From: DCFW01 sp963790715
GTDB taxonomy: Bacteria; Bacteroidota; Bacteroidia; Bacteroidales; Bacteroidaceae
Assembly (NCBI GenBank): GCA_963790715.1
Contig: CAWBPN010000016.1
Span: 162,669 to 226,668, forward strand
Reading direction: 5' to 3'
Length of the DNA: 64,000 bases
Positions 26,026 through 34,267 of this stretch are shown piece by piece. The first letter of the stretch is position 1; each line of letters opens with the position of its first letter. Below the pieces are notes generated by a model, which was not told the DNA's origin, did not search any database, and was given only the letters and a program-made list of their open reading frames with translations. A program made the position numbers and the translations under genes.

Positions 26026-26538
26026 ATGCCTATAATTAGCTAATCCAATAACCAATCAATAGAATAAATCTGCTTAATGCCATTTTTTCTCTTTCTATCA
26101 TAGCCATAAAAAATAAAGTCTATTGAATTTCTATATTATCACCGCGTTTATATTACTGAAGCCTTAATCAAGAAATCTAGTATGTCATAAATTATTATAA
26201 TATCTCATACATTTATCAATACACTGCATTGCGACTTGGAACACTCTGGCGGAGCATTCGCTTCCCAGAGTGTTTCAGTTGCTCCGCCAGAGTGTTTGAC
26301 CTCGTCCCCCAGAGCGTTACGAATGAATAGCATGAGCATTTTCGATTGCAAGCAAATGCAATAGAATTATCGCTTTACAGGCAACATAATTATGCTGTAG
26401 ATATGTATTTTTATAAATGATTGCAGGTATTCATCCATACAGCTGAAACTGCCAATGATAATAGGCATTCTGAAAGCTGAAACATATAAACAAATAATGA
26501 TAATAAGAGAGATGAATGGAGTTAAAAAGCTGAGAACA
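26026..26538. other. 513-bp intergenic region between secA and glycerate kinase
   Basis: No supported gene or RNA was found. The first 210 bp are AT-rich and featureless. At 26240-26318 there is a compact GC-richer repeat cluster (separate entry). The remainder to the glycerate kinase stop shows no hairpin with a T-run that would clearly end that minus-strand gene. Confidence 0.6.
26240..26318. repeat. CCAGAGTGTT repeat cluster with 17-bp inverted repeat
   Basis: Three direct copies of CCAGAGYGTT begin at 26265, 26287 and 26309, exactly 22 bp apart, and an inverted copy lies at 26240-26249. The inverted copy extends to a perfect 17-bp inverted repeat (26240-26256, AACACTCTGGCGGAGCA, with 26280-26296) around a 23-nt loop that contains the first direct copy. 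The block is richer in G+C than its flanks. Confidence 0.85.
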
Positions 26539-27660
26539 TTATATTGTTGCCACCCGGATGATCTGCGCACTTACGCTTTCAATATTCTGCAATGCAGTGG
26601 CCTTATCCATCGACTCCTGCAATGACGCAGGACCTCGCTGAATGGAAAAAACGGCACTGAAACCTACAGCATTAAAATCAACTTGCTTGTCAATACTACC
26701 ACATAGGGCAACAACAGGAATGTTTAACTCCTTTGCCGTTTGCAACACTCCTAACGGAACCTTACCCCTAAGTGTTTGGGAATCCATTCTGCCTTCACCG
26801 GTAATAATTAAGTCCGAACCTGAAGCTTTTTCTTTTAACTGCAAAGACTCCATGATATAGCTTATTCCCTGCACAAACTTTGCATTCAGCATTGTCATAC
26901 ATATTCCTCCTATTCCACCGGCTGCTCCGGCACCTTTTATATTGATGTCCTTGCCATAATCCCTTTTAATTATTTCGGCGATATGCCTCAACCCGTTATC
27001 AAGAATAACTACTTGCGTATCGTCCGCTCCCTTTTGAGGCGCAAACACATAGGCTGCACCATCAATGCCGAAAAAAGGATTTTCAACATCGCAAGCCACT
27101 TCAATATCACAATCACGCAAATTGGGTATAACCTCCGAATCATCAATATGATTTATATATGAAAGGTGGCCTCCGCACGGATGAATCAAAGTGCCGTTTG
27201 CATCATAAAAGCGATAACCGAGAGCTTCAAGCATTCCAAGTCCGGCATCATTTGTGGCACTTCCGCCTAAAAATAATGTAACCTTACGATAACCTTTCAT
27301 TAAAGCATCGGCTATCAACACTCCTGTTCCATAAGACGTTGCAGCCATAACATTTTTTTCGCCGGGATTAATTAATAAAAGACCGCCGGCAGCGGCAACT
27401 TCTATCAGCGCCCTGTCATTGACGACTCCGTATGAAGCTTTTATCTTATGCAAAAGAGGATCATAAGAATCAACCGATATATTATTTTCGGTCAAGGCTC
27501 TCACACTACCTTCTCCCCCGTCACCTACAGGAATCTTATTTATCATGCATGACGGAATTACGGATAAAACGCCCTTTTCTATGGCTCCGGCCAACTCCAA
27601 ACTTGAAGCACAACCTTTGAAAGAATCTATGGCAATAGTTATTTTTTTAATATGATACAT
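26539..27660 (-). CDS. Glycerate kinase (GlxK/GarK family)
   Basis: An enzyme of about 373 residues that phosphorylates D-glycerate with ATP, in the cytosol. It opens with 'KITIAIDSFKGCASSLELAG', typical of the family, then 'IPVGDGGEGSVRALTE', 'VTLFLGGSATNDAGLGMLEALG', 'YVFAPQKGAD', 'GAAGGIGG' and 'LIITGEGRMDSQTLRGKVP'. The length is normal. The ATG at 27660 (MYHIKKITIAIDS) is preferred to the one at 27684. It could feed glycerate made by the 2-hydroxyacid dehydrogenase at 4799-5758, although the two are not linked. It is divergent from metY. Confidence 0.94.
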   Translation of the reverse strand: MYHIKKITIAIDSFKGCASSLELAGAIEKGVLSVIPSCMINKIPVGDGGEGSVRALTENNISVDSYDPLLHKIKASYGVVNDRALIEVAAAGGLLLINPGEKNVMAATSYGTGVLIADALMKGYRKVTLFLGGSATNDAGLGMLEALGYRFYDANGTLIHPCGGHLSYINHIDDSEVIPNLRDCDIEVACDVENPFFGIDGAAYVFAPQKGADDTQVVILDNGLRHIAEIIKRDYGKDINIKGAGAAGGIGGICMTMLNAKFVQGISYIMESLQLKEKASGSDLIITGEGRMDSQTLRGKVPLGVLQTAKELNIPVVALCGSIDKQVDFNAVGFSAVFSIQRGPASLQESMDKATALQNIESVSAQIIRVATI

Positions 27661-27736
27661 CACAAAATTGATAATATAACACAAACAAGCTGTAAAATTG
27701 GCTCTGATATGTTAGATATGTTTGAAAATATTCTCT

Positions 27737-27744
27737 TAACTTTG
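27737..27744 (+). promoter_or_regulatory. -7 box (TAACTTTG) for metY
   Basis: TAACTTTG fits TAnnTTTG, 56 bp before the metY ATG. metY also has a clear Shine-Dalgarno sequence (AAGGAG, 27788-27793), unusual for this genome type. Confidence 0.5.
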
Positions 27745-27800
27745 CCAAAGATAAGAATAAAAAATATAATATTTAATTGAAAATATAAGGAGATCAAATT

Positions 27801-29087
27801 ATGTCAGAACAAAAGCTTCATTTTGAGACACTTCAATTGCATGTGGGACAGGAAAAGGCCGATCCTGCAACTGACTCAAGAGCAGTGCCTATTTATCAAA
27901 CAACATCATACGTGTTTCACAATTCGGCTCATGCGGCAGCTCGTTTCGATTTGTCGGATGCCGGTAATATTTACGGACGCTTGACAAACTCCACTCAGAG
28001 CGTGTTTGAAGACCGTATTGCAGCATTAGAGGGAGGTGTAGCCGGATTAGCTGTAGCTTCAGGTGCGGCAGCCGTTACCTATGCAATACAAAATATCACA
28101 AAACAAGGCGACCATATTGTAGCAGCCAAGACGATTTATGGCGGTACATTCAACCTCCTTTCGCACACTTTGAAACCATACGGAATAACCACTACTTTTG
28201 TAGACCCTGAAGAGATTGACAACTTTGAGAATGCCATTCAGGATAACACAAAAGCTGTTTTCATCGAGACATTGGGTAATCCTAATTCAAACATCATTAA
28301 TATAGAGGCTGTAGCTAAAATTGCTCACAGCCACAAAATACCGTTGATTATCGATAACACATTCGGAACACCGTATTTAATACGCCCCATAGAACACGGA
28401 GCTGACATTGTGGTTCACTCGGCAACAAAATTCATTGGCGGACACGGAACTACATTGGGAGGTGTCATAGTAGATTCAGGCAAATTCAATTGGAATGCCA
28501 GCGGCAAGTTTCCTCAACTTACAGAACCGGACCCAAGTTATCATGGCATTCGTTTTACCGACGCCGCAGGACCTGCAGCATACATAACTCGTATCCGTGC
28601 CATTCTATTGCGCGATACCGGTGCCACAATAAGTCCGTTCAATGCATTTCTGCTATTGCAAGGAGTTGAGACGTTATCATTGCGTGTTGAACGTCATGTA
28701 GAAAATGCGCTGAAAGTAGTGAAATATTTGGTAAATCATCCTAAAGTCGAGAATGTAAATCACCCTGCATTACCGTCACATCCAGATCATGCATTGTATG
28801 AAAAGTATTTCCCGAACGGCGCAGGTTCAATATTTACTTTTGAGATTAAGGGAGGCGCCGAAGAAGCCCAGGCGTGGATTGATCATTTGAAGATATTCTC
28901 ACTTTTGGCCAACGTTGCCGACGTAAAGTCACTGGTCATTCACCCGGCAAGTACAACGCACTCGCAATTAACCCCCAAAGAGCTTCTTGACCAAGGGATT
29001 AAACCTAATACAATACGTCTTTCAATCGGAACGGAACATATTGATGACATCATTGCCGATATGGATCAAGCTTTCGATGCTATTTGA
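27801..29087 (+). CDS. metY: O-acetylhomoserine sulfhydrylase (aminocarboxypropyltransferase)
   Basis: A 428-residue PLP enzyme of the Cys/Met metabolism family. It begins 'LHFETLQLHVGQEKADPATDSRAVPIYQTTSYVF' style (family opening), with 'YGRLTNSTQSVFEDRIAALE', 'VASGAAAVTYAI', 'VIDNTFGTPYLIRP'-like phosphate and Asp motifs and the PLP lysine in 'VVHSATKFIGGHGTTLGG'. The C-terminal 'SLVIHPASTTHSQLTP' with 'IRLSIGTEHIDDII' closes the active site. The extra length relative to cystathionine synthases (about 390) supports MetY, which makes homocysteine from O-acetylhomoserine and sulfide. It is monocistronic, with its own Shine-Dalgarno site and terminator. Confidence 0.95.
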   Translation: MSEQKLHFETLQLHVGQEKADPATDSRAVPIYQTTSYVFHNSAHAAARFDLSDAGNIYGRLTNSTQSVFEDRIAALEGGVAGLAVASGAAAVTYAIQNITKQGDHIVAAKTIYGGTFNLLSHTLKPYGITTTFVDPEEIDNFENAIQDNTKAVFIETLGNPNSNIINIEAVAKIAHSHKIPLIIDNTFGTPYLIRPIEHGADIVVHSATKFIGGHGTTLGGVIVDSGKFNWNASGKFPQLTEPDPSYHGIRFTDAAGPAAYITRIRAILLRDTGATISPFNAFLLLQGVETLSLRVERHVENALKVVKYLVNHPKVENVNHPALPSHPDHALYEKYFPNGAGSIFTFEIKGGAEEAQAWIDHLKIFSLLANVADVKSLVIHPASTTHSQLTPKELLDQGIKPNTIRLSIGTEHIDDIIADMDQAFDAI

Positions 29088-29112
29088 TAGTTATCTAACT
29101 GTTATTATAGTG

Positions 29113-29149
29113 AAAAAGGGGGGAATAGTACAGTGTTTCCTCCTTTTTT
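29113..29149 (+). terminator. Terminator of metY
   Basis: AAAAAGGGGGGAA pairs with TTTCCTCCTTTTT (two G-U pairs) around a loop, ending in a T-run, 25 bp after the metY stop. Confidence 0.8.
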
Positions 29150-29191
29150 ATACTTTGTTTATATATCAATTTCTATTTTTTCTAAAAAATA

Positions 29192-29222
29192 TTTGTTTAT
29201 ATAATATATGCAACTATCTTTG
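29192..29222 (+). promoter_or_regulatory. Consensus Bacteroidota promoter for OmpA-family gene
   Basis: TTTG (29192-29195), a 19-nt spacer and TATCTTTG (29215-29222) match the -33/-7 consensus in both boxes and spacing. It is the best promoter in the window and suits an abundant outer-membrane protein. The leader to the ATG is about 75 nt. Confidence 0.8.
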
Positions 29223-29301
29223 CCGCAATTTTAAAAATGAAGAATAACGGTTTTAAAGTGAGAACAAAAAATTTGTTTAATAAATTATATAAGAAAAGAT
29301 T

Positions 29302-30435
29302 ATGAAAAAGTTAGTTTTATCTGTAGCAATAGCTTTGTTTGCTACTGGTGCATTCGCTCAAACCACAACGACTGAAAAAGCTGTAAAGCAATATGGTTTT
29401 TGGGATAATTGGTTTATTCAAGGCCAGATTGGCGCTTCAGAGAATTTTTCTGAAAATTTCTCTCATGCAGGAATCTTTAAATTAACTAGCCCGACGGCTG
29501 CCGTAAGTGTTGGTAAATACTTCTCTCCGGAAATGGGTGCCCGTATCCAAGTTAATGGATGGCAAGCAAGAAATGAAGGTTTCTACAACAACACAAGAAA
29601 TTACTACAATGCAAATTTCGTAGGCGGAAACTTCGACGCTTTATTTAACTTGACAAACATTTTCTGCCCTTACAAAGAGAATCGTTTCTTCAACTTGGTT
29701 GGTATAATGGGTATCGGTGCAGAATACAGATTTAAATTAAACAGCGATGTTGCCACAGAGCAAGCCGGTGTTGATCTTAGTTCACAAAAATTTGTTTCTC
29801 CGCGTTTAGGTTTGCAAGCAAACTTCAGACTTAGCGAGGCTGTTGATTTCAACGTTGAAGCAAACGCTAATTTGGATGATGATTTCTTCAACGGTTTGAG
29901 AACAGGCAAAAAATATGAAGGCCGCGGCAATTTATTGGTAGGTCTTACATACAAGTTCCCTCAAAGAGGTTTCAAGTTGGAAGATGCAGTTGATCCTTCA
30001 ACAATCAATGCTTTGAACGACAAGATCAACTCTCAACGTCAACAAATCAGTGACTTGGAAGAACAATTGAAAGCTGCTCAAAACAAACCTGCACAAACAG
30101 TAGCTCCTGCTTCTCAAGTTAATCCGATGAACGGAATAGTAAGATTCAGAATCGGCAAATCAGTTGTTGATGAAGACCAAAAGGCTAGTTTATATACTTT
30201 GGCTAATTACATCAAAGCAAACAACTTGAAAGTATCTGTAGTAGGTTATGCTGATAAAGCTACAGGAAAAGCAGAAGTCAACCAAAAGGTTTCTGAAAAA
30301 CGTGCAGCATCAGTCGCTAAAGTTCTTGAAAATTACGGTGTTGATTCAAGCAACATAACAACAGATGCTAAAGGCGACACAGTTCAACCATTTGACAAGA
30401 ACGATTGGAACCGCGTAGTTATAGTAGCTCAATAA
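29302..30435 (+). CDS. OmpA family outer membrane protein
   Basis: A 377-residue protein with a signal peptide ('KLVLSVAIALFATGAFAQ'). An N-terminal beta-barrel of about 225 residues has alternating aromatic strands ('WDNWFIQGQIGASENF', 'GRGNLLVGLTYKFP'). A helical coiled-coil linker covers about 235-262 ('ALNDKINSQRQQISDLEEQ'). The C-terminal OmpA-like peptidoglycan-binding domain includes 'VVGYADKATGKAEVN' and 'VSEKRAASVAKVLENYGV'. It would tether the outer membrane to the cell wall and is probably abundant, given the near-consensus promoter and strong terminator. It is monocistronic. Confidence 0.93.
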   Translation: MKKLVLSVAIALFATGAFAQTTTTEKAVKQYGFWDNWFIQGQIGASENFSENFSHAGIFKLTSPTAAVSVGKYFSPEMGARIQVNGWQARNEGFYNNTRNYYNANFVGGNFDALFNLTNIFCPYKENRFFNLVGIMGIGAEYRFKLNSDVATEQAGVDLSSQKFVSPRLGLQANFRLSEAVDFNVEANANLDDDFFNGLRTGKKYEGRGNLLVGLTYKFPQRGFKLEDAVDPSTINALNDKINSQRQQISDLEEQLKAAQNKPAQTVAPASQVNPMNGIVRFRIGKSVVDEDQKASLYTLANYIKANNLKVSVVGYADKATGKAEVNQKVSEKRAASVAKVLENYGVDSSNITTDAKGDTVQPFDKNDWNRVVIVAQ

Positions 30436-30464
30436 GTAAATATTCAGAATACTTTTTATACAGG

Positions 30465-30500
30465 GAGGTTATACCGCAAAGTATAACCTCTTTTATTTTT
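30465..30500 (+). terminator. Terminator of OmpA-family gene
   Basis: A 10-bp perfect stem, GAGGTTATAC / GTATAACCTC, with a 6-nt loop is followed by TTTTATTTTT, 29 bp after the stop. Confidence 0.9.
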
Positions 30501-30618
30501 ATATGTGTTATCACTTTTTTATGAAAAGATTTGTTCCATTCCAAAATATTTTATTTATTTGTGATAAGTAATTCAAGTTATTGTGGATAATATATACGAG
30601 AACCATTATAATACGAAC

Positions 30619-31212
30619 ATGAAAAGGCTTGACAAAGAAAAAGATGAACAACTTGTCACCCTCTATCAGCAAGGAAACGACAAAGCGTTTGATACCTTGC
30701 TTAAACGATATAAAAACCGCGTCTATTCATATATTCTGCTGGTTGTAAAAAACGCAGACCAGGCCGAAGATATATTTCAAGAGACTTTAATAAAAGCCGT
30801 ACTTACCATAAAACAAGGGCATTACAAAGAAAACGGCAAATTCATATCATGGCTGATACGTATTGCTCACAACATAATTATTGATAATTACCGCCAAGGC
30901 AAAAACAAAGACGAAATATTTGAATCAGGAATAAAAGAGGATTTACTCAATAACATTCCATTAATTGATTTCAATATCGAAGACATCATAATTAACGAAC
31001 AAGTTCTAAAAGACGTTCGTAAACTTATAGATTATCTTCCGGAGAATCAAAAGGAAGTAATACGACTGCACTTCTACATGAACCTTAATTTCCGCGAAAT
31101 AGCTGAAAATACAAACGTCAGCATCAACACGGCGATAGGACGCATGCGCTATGCATTAGTAAATCTAAGACAATTGGCAAAAGACAGAAAGATGGTGCTA
31201 AAGTTACATTAA
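30619..31212 (+). CDS. Sigma-70 family (ECF-type) RNA polymerase sigma factor
   Basis: A sigma factor of about 197 residues with only regions 2 and 4. Region 2 includes 'LYQQGNDKAFDTLLKRYKNR' and 'DQAEDIFQETLIKAVLTI' (core binding and -10 recognition) and 'FISWLIRIAHNIIIDNYRQ'. Region 4 has 'LPENQKEVIRLHFYMNLNFREIAE' and the helix-turn-helix 'VSINTAIGRMRYALVNL'. No FecR-type anti-sigma gene is adjacent; instead a 53-codon ORF follows after 65 bp. Targets are unknown. The ATG at 30619 fits the usual ECF start; an in-frame GTG at 30583 would add 12 residues. Confidence 0.9.
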   Translation: MKRLDKEKDEQLVTLYQQGNDKAFDTLLKRYKNRVYSYILLVVKNADQAEDIFQETLIKAVLTIKQGHYKENGKFISWLIRIAHNIIIDNYRQGKNKDEIFESGIKEDLLNNIPLIDFNIEDIIINEQVLKDVRKLIDYLPENQKEVIRLHFYMNLNFREIAENTNVSINTAIGRMRYALVNLRQLAKDRKMVLKLH

Positions 31213-31277
31213 CATTATTTCAAGTGCAAAATATAATAATACTATTTTAAACACGTTACTATATAAAAACAATAAGA

Positions 31278-31439
31278 ATGACGAAACATTATACAAAACA
31301 CAAAAAAGACAAGATAATATCTAATAATATTACTAAAAGCCCGAAGGCGGAAACAATATACATTATAGAAATGTTTGCACGTTGTTGCTATTTGGAAAAG
31401 AATATGCCTCAGGAACTTCAGAGTATAATTTTAAATTGA
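31278..31439 (+). CDS. Small 53-residue protein downstream of sigma factor
   Basis: An ORF of 53 codons starting ATG ACG AAA CAT, with a basic N-terminus ('MTKHYTKHKKDKIISNN') and a more hydrophobic/acidic C-terminus ('IIEMFARCCYLEKNMPQE'). There is no signal peptide or membrane segment. It lies 65 bp after the sigma-factor stop and 15 bp before rpe, so it fills an otherwise empty 240-bp gap on the same strand. It could be co-transcribed with the sigma factor and modulate it, which is speculation. Evidence for coding is position and sensible composition only. Confidence 0.5.
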   Translation: MTKHYTKHKKDKIISNNITKSPKAETIYIIEMFARCCYLEKNMPQELQSIILN

Positions 31440-31454
31440 GCGAATTTCAAATAA

Positions 31455-32105
31455 ATGAATAGTATTATATCACCTTCTTTATTGTCAGCTGATTTCTGTA
31501 ATCTCAATAAAGAAGTAAAAATGATCAACGAAAGTGAAGCTGATTGGCTTCATATCGATGTGATGGACGGCGTATTCGTACCTAACATATCATTCGGCTT
31601 CCCTATCATTAATGCCATAGCACCCAAACTGGAAAAACCGCTTGACGTGCATTTGATGATTGAGCATCCCGAAAAGTTCACATCACAAATAGCTGACACC
31701 GGAGCAAAAATAATGAATGTACATTATGAGGCATGCGTTCATCTCAACCGCGTTATTCACGACATCCGCTGTGCCGGTATGGAACCTGCCGTAACATTAA
31801 ATCCTTCAACTCCGGTAAGCATGCTTCGTGATGTTATTGAAGATGTATATATGGTACTTATTATGACGGTAAATCCCGGTTTCGGGGGTCAACAATTCAT
31901 TGAGCACAGCATAAAGAAAATATCCGAACTAAAACGACTTATTCGCGAAAGCGGATCTAAAGCACTAATAGAGGTTGACGGAGGAATTACGCCTAAAACA
32001 GCGCCACGTGTCAAAGCAGCCGGAGCTGATGTTCTTGTTGCAGGCAGTGCGATATTCAAAGCAAAAGATCCAAAAGCTGCAATACATCTATTGAAGACAA
32101 TTTGA
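31455..32105 (+). CDS. rpe: Ribulose-phosphate 3-epimerase
   Basis: A 216-residue TIM-barrel enzyme interconverting D-ribulose 5-phosphate and D-xylulose 5-phosphate in the pentose phosphate pathway. The start 'ISPSLLSADFCNLNKEVKMI' and 'WLHIDVMDGVFVPNISFG' contain the catalytic Asp and metal ligands. 'HLMIEHPEKF' gives the metal His, 'VLIMTVNPGFGGQQFIE' the phosphate and loop region, 'IEVDGGITPKTAPRVKAAGAD' the second catalytic Asp, and 'VAGSAIFKAKDP' closes the phosphate site. Its stop overlaps the TTG start of comEC by 4 bp (TTGA), so the two are probably translationally coupled. Confidence 0.97.
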   Translation: MNSIISPSLLSADFCNLNKEVKMINESEADWLHIDVMDGVFVPNISFGFPIINAIAPKLEKPLDVHLMIEHPEKFTSQIADTGAKIMNVHYEACVHLNRVIHDIRCAGMEPAVTLNPSTPVSMLRDVIEDVYMVLIMTVNPGFGGQQFIEHSIKKISELKRLIRESGSKALIEVDGGITPKTAPRVKAAGADVLVAGSAIFKAKDPKAAIHLLKTI

Positions 32106-34162
32106 AATCTTTTCAAAACCTTCCATTCATAAAGATACTTATTCCTTTGATAATAGGAATAGGTATAGGGTATTATTTCTTTAATATTGAGATAATATTA
32201 TCTCTTATTATCGCCGGTGCAATCATTTTGACGCTGTGTCATATTAAAGTGTTGCATTCGAAATATTGGTTCGGTGGCGCATTTGCCGCTATAATCATAG
32301 CGGCAGGTATGGCTTTAACCAACCGTTGTATCTCATCAATAAATTACGAATGGCCTAAAGAAGAGACTTTATACGCCGGTTATATTTACGATAAACCGGT
32401 AAAAAAGAACAAAAGCAATTGTGCAACGGCATTCATACGTTACAATTATAATGCTTCAACGCATAAGACTACACAGGTCAACCGACGTATTTTGCTATAT
32501 TATTCTCCAAAAATACAGGCAAAAATAGGTGACGAAATATATTTCTTCGGCAAAATAGCCTCTCCGCATAACAATGGTAATCCCGGTGAATTCGATTATG
32601 CATCATACCTTTTCAATGAGAAAATATCAGGTATAGCTTTCACTTTTAACGATCAATTCAAAATATCGGCACATGTCCGGCATCTAAGTATTATACAAAC
32701 AGCCTCGGTAATCAGAGATAAACTGCTGTCATGTTACAATCGGTTGAACATTTCAAATGACGACCGTGCCGTGCTTGAAGCTATTACATTGGGTTACAAG
32801 ACGGATTTATCTGATAATATCAAGAATCAGTATGCCATATCCGGCGTAAGCCACTTGTTATCATTGGCAGGCCTGCATATAGGTTTTATATATGCCATAT
32901 TATTATTTTTACTGAAGCCGTTAAACCTGATACCTGGAGGAAAGAAAATACGTCCGCTGGTAATTATTGTGTTGCTATGGATGTTTGCATTCATCACAGG
33001 GTTGCTACCACCAGTTTTGCGAACTGTAATAATGTTCAGCATCGTGTCAATAGGGCAATTGTTTAATGTACGTACCGTTAATCTGAACACATTGGCCGTT
33101 ACTGCATTTATAATGTTGTTGTTCTATCCGCTGAACTTATTTAATGTCAGTTTCCAATTGTCATTCGTTGCCGTGGCCGGTATTATCATAGGTATGGATT
33201 TATGGCTATCGTGGTGGAATCCGCAAAACCGTATTGTATCATATCTATGGAATATTTCAGGTGTAAGCTTATCGGCACAAATCGCAACGTTGCCACTCCT
33301 TATATACTATTTCCACAGTTTGTCAATATACTTTATCATTACCAACATATTAGCTATCTTCCTTGCATCGTTGGTTATATATGCTGCGGCGGCCTATTTG
33401 CTGTGTTTCTTCCTGTCGCCGGTACAAACTTTTATAGGTGAAGTCCTTTCAATAATACTTCATTGGTTAAACGCATTTACAAGATTTATCTGCGGCTTGC
33501 CCTACTCATCTATTAATTCATTATATCCTAATTTGATACAGACATTAATAATAGGCATTTTGATTGCATTAATATTTCTGTTCATCACCAAACGAACTAT
33601 GCCAAGAGCCGTAATGCTTACAGTATGCATCACTACCCTTTTTATCAGTAATGCCTACGCCGATTATGGCAAAAAGAGACAACAGCAAATCATTTTTTAT
33701 AACAATTACAATAGCACCGCAATACAATTCATCCTGCCTGACGGCATCAATTATATTTACTTAAACGGCAAATCCAAAGCACAATTCACAAAGACAAGTA
33801 AAGATTTTATTGCAGGTCAGAATCTATATACGCCTTTAACTTTATGCGATGGAATGCACACTGGTTTTATTAGTGACAACAACAATATCATTAACTTCGG
33901 TAACATTTCCATTGGCATTGCCAATGACAAACGTTGGGCTTACAAGGCTTCACATTTACCGCTTCATGTTGATTATATGGTTATTGCAAAAGGTTATCAC
34001 GGGAAAATCGTTTATCTTACCGGATTATTTTCAATAAAACATATAATTCTTGACGGTAGCCTCTCTGATGAAAAGGCTGAAACATTATCAACTGAATGTA
34101 ATAGTTTAAAATTAGATTGCATCGATATGAAAAAAACAGGTGCTTATCTGAAATATATATGA
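32102..34162 (+). CDS. comEC: ComEC/Rec2 family membrane protein
   Basis: A 686-residue polytopic inner-membrane protein. It has N-terminal helices, a DUF4131 region with the 'FFGKIASPHNNGNPGEFDYA' signature (about 155-175), and a Competence domain with 'ISGVSHLLSLAGLHIGFIYA' and 'ITGLLPPVLRTVIMFSIV'. After the last helix, about 150 residues of soluble tail lack the HxHxDH metal motif of the metallo-beta-lactamase domain of Bacillus ComEC, a shortened form frequent in Bacteroidota. The canonical role is single-stranded DNA transport during natural transformation; whether that holds here is uncertain. It starts at TTG overlapping the rpe stop, with no better start nearby. Confidence 0.88.
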   Translation: MKSFQNLPFIKILIPLIIGIGIGYYFFNIEIILSLIIAGAIILTLCHIKVLHSKYWFGGAFAAIIIAAGMALTNRCISSINYEWPKEETLYAGYIYDKPVKKNKSNCATAFIRYNYNASTHKTTQVNRRILLYYSPKIQAKIGDEIYFFGKIASPHNNGNPGEFDYASYLFNEKISGIAFTFNDQFKISAHVRHLSIIQTASVIRDKLLSCYNRLNISNDDRAVLEAITLGYKTDLSDNIKNQYAISGVSHLLSLAGLHIGFIYAILLFLLKPLNLIPGGKKIRPLVIIVLLWMFAFITGLLPPVLRTVIMFSIVSIGQLFNVRTVNLNTLAVTAFIMLLFYPLNLFNVSFQLSFVAVAGIIIGMDLWLSWWNPQNRIVSYLWNISGVSLSAQIATLPLLIYYFHSLSIYFIITNILAIFLASLVIYAAAAYLLCFFLSPVQTFIGEVLSIILHWLNAFTRFICGLPYSSINSLYPNLIQTLIIGILIALIFLFITKRTMPRAVMLTVCITTLFISNAYADYGKKRQQQIIFYNNYNSTAIQFILPDGINYIYLNGKSKAQFTKTSKDFIAGQNLYTPLTLCDGMHTGFISDNNNIINFGNISIGIANDKRWAYKASHLPLHVDYMVIAKGYHGKIVYLTGLFSIKHIILDGSLSDEKAETLSTECNSLKLDCIDMKKTGAYLKYI

Positions 34163-34232
34163 ATATAATAGTTATAACATGGTGAAAAATGGAATTTATT
34201 TACATATAAAATACTTCTTCGTAAAAAATGCG

Positions 34233-34240
34233 TAACTTTG
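34233..34240 (+). promoter_or_regulatory. -7 box (TAACTTTG) for transporter gene
   Basis: TAACTTTG fits TAnnTTTG. An in-frame TTG (34238) lies inside this box, so translation more likely starts at GTG 34268, 28 bp downstream. Confidence 0.55.
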
Positions 34241-34267
34241 CGCCCAACCCGAAAAGAAAGAGTTAAA

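Noticed and set aside
26240..26318. CRISPR-like array
   Set aside because: The 10-bp repeats with 12-bp gaps are far shorter than CRISPR units, one copy is inverted, and no cas gene is present.
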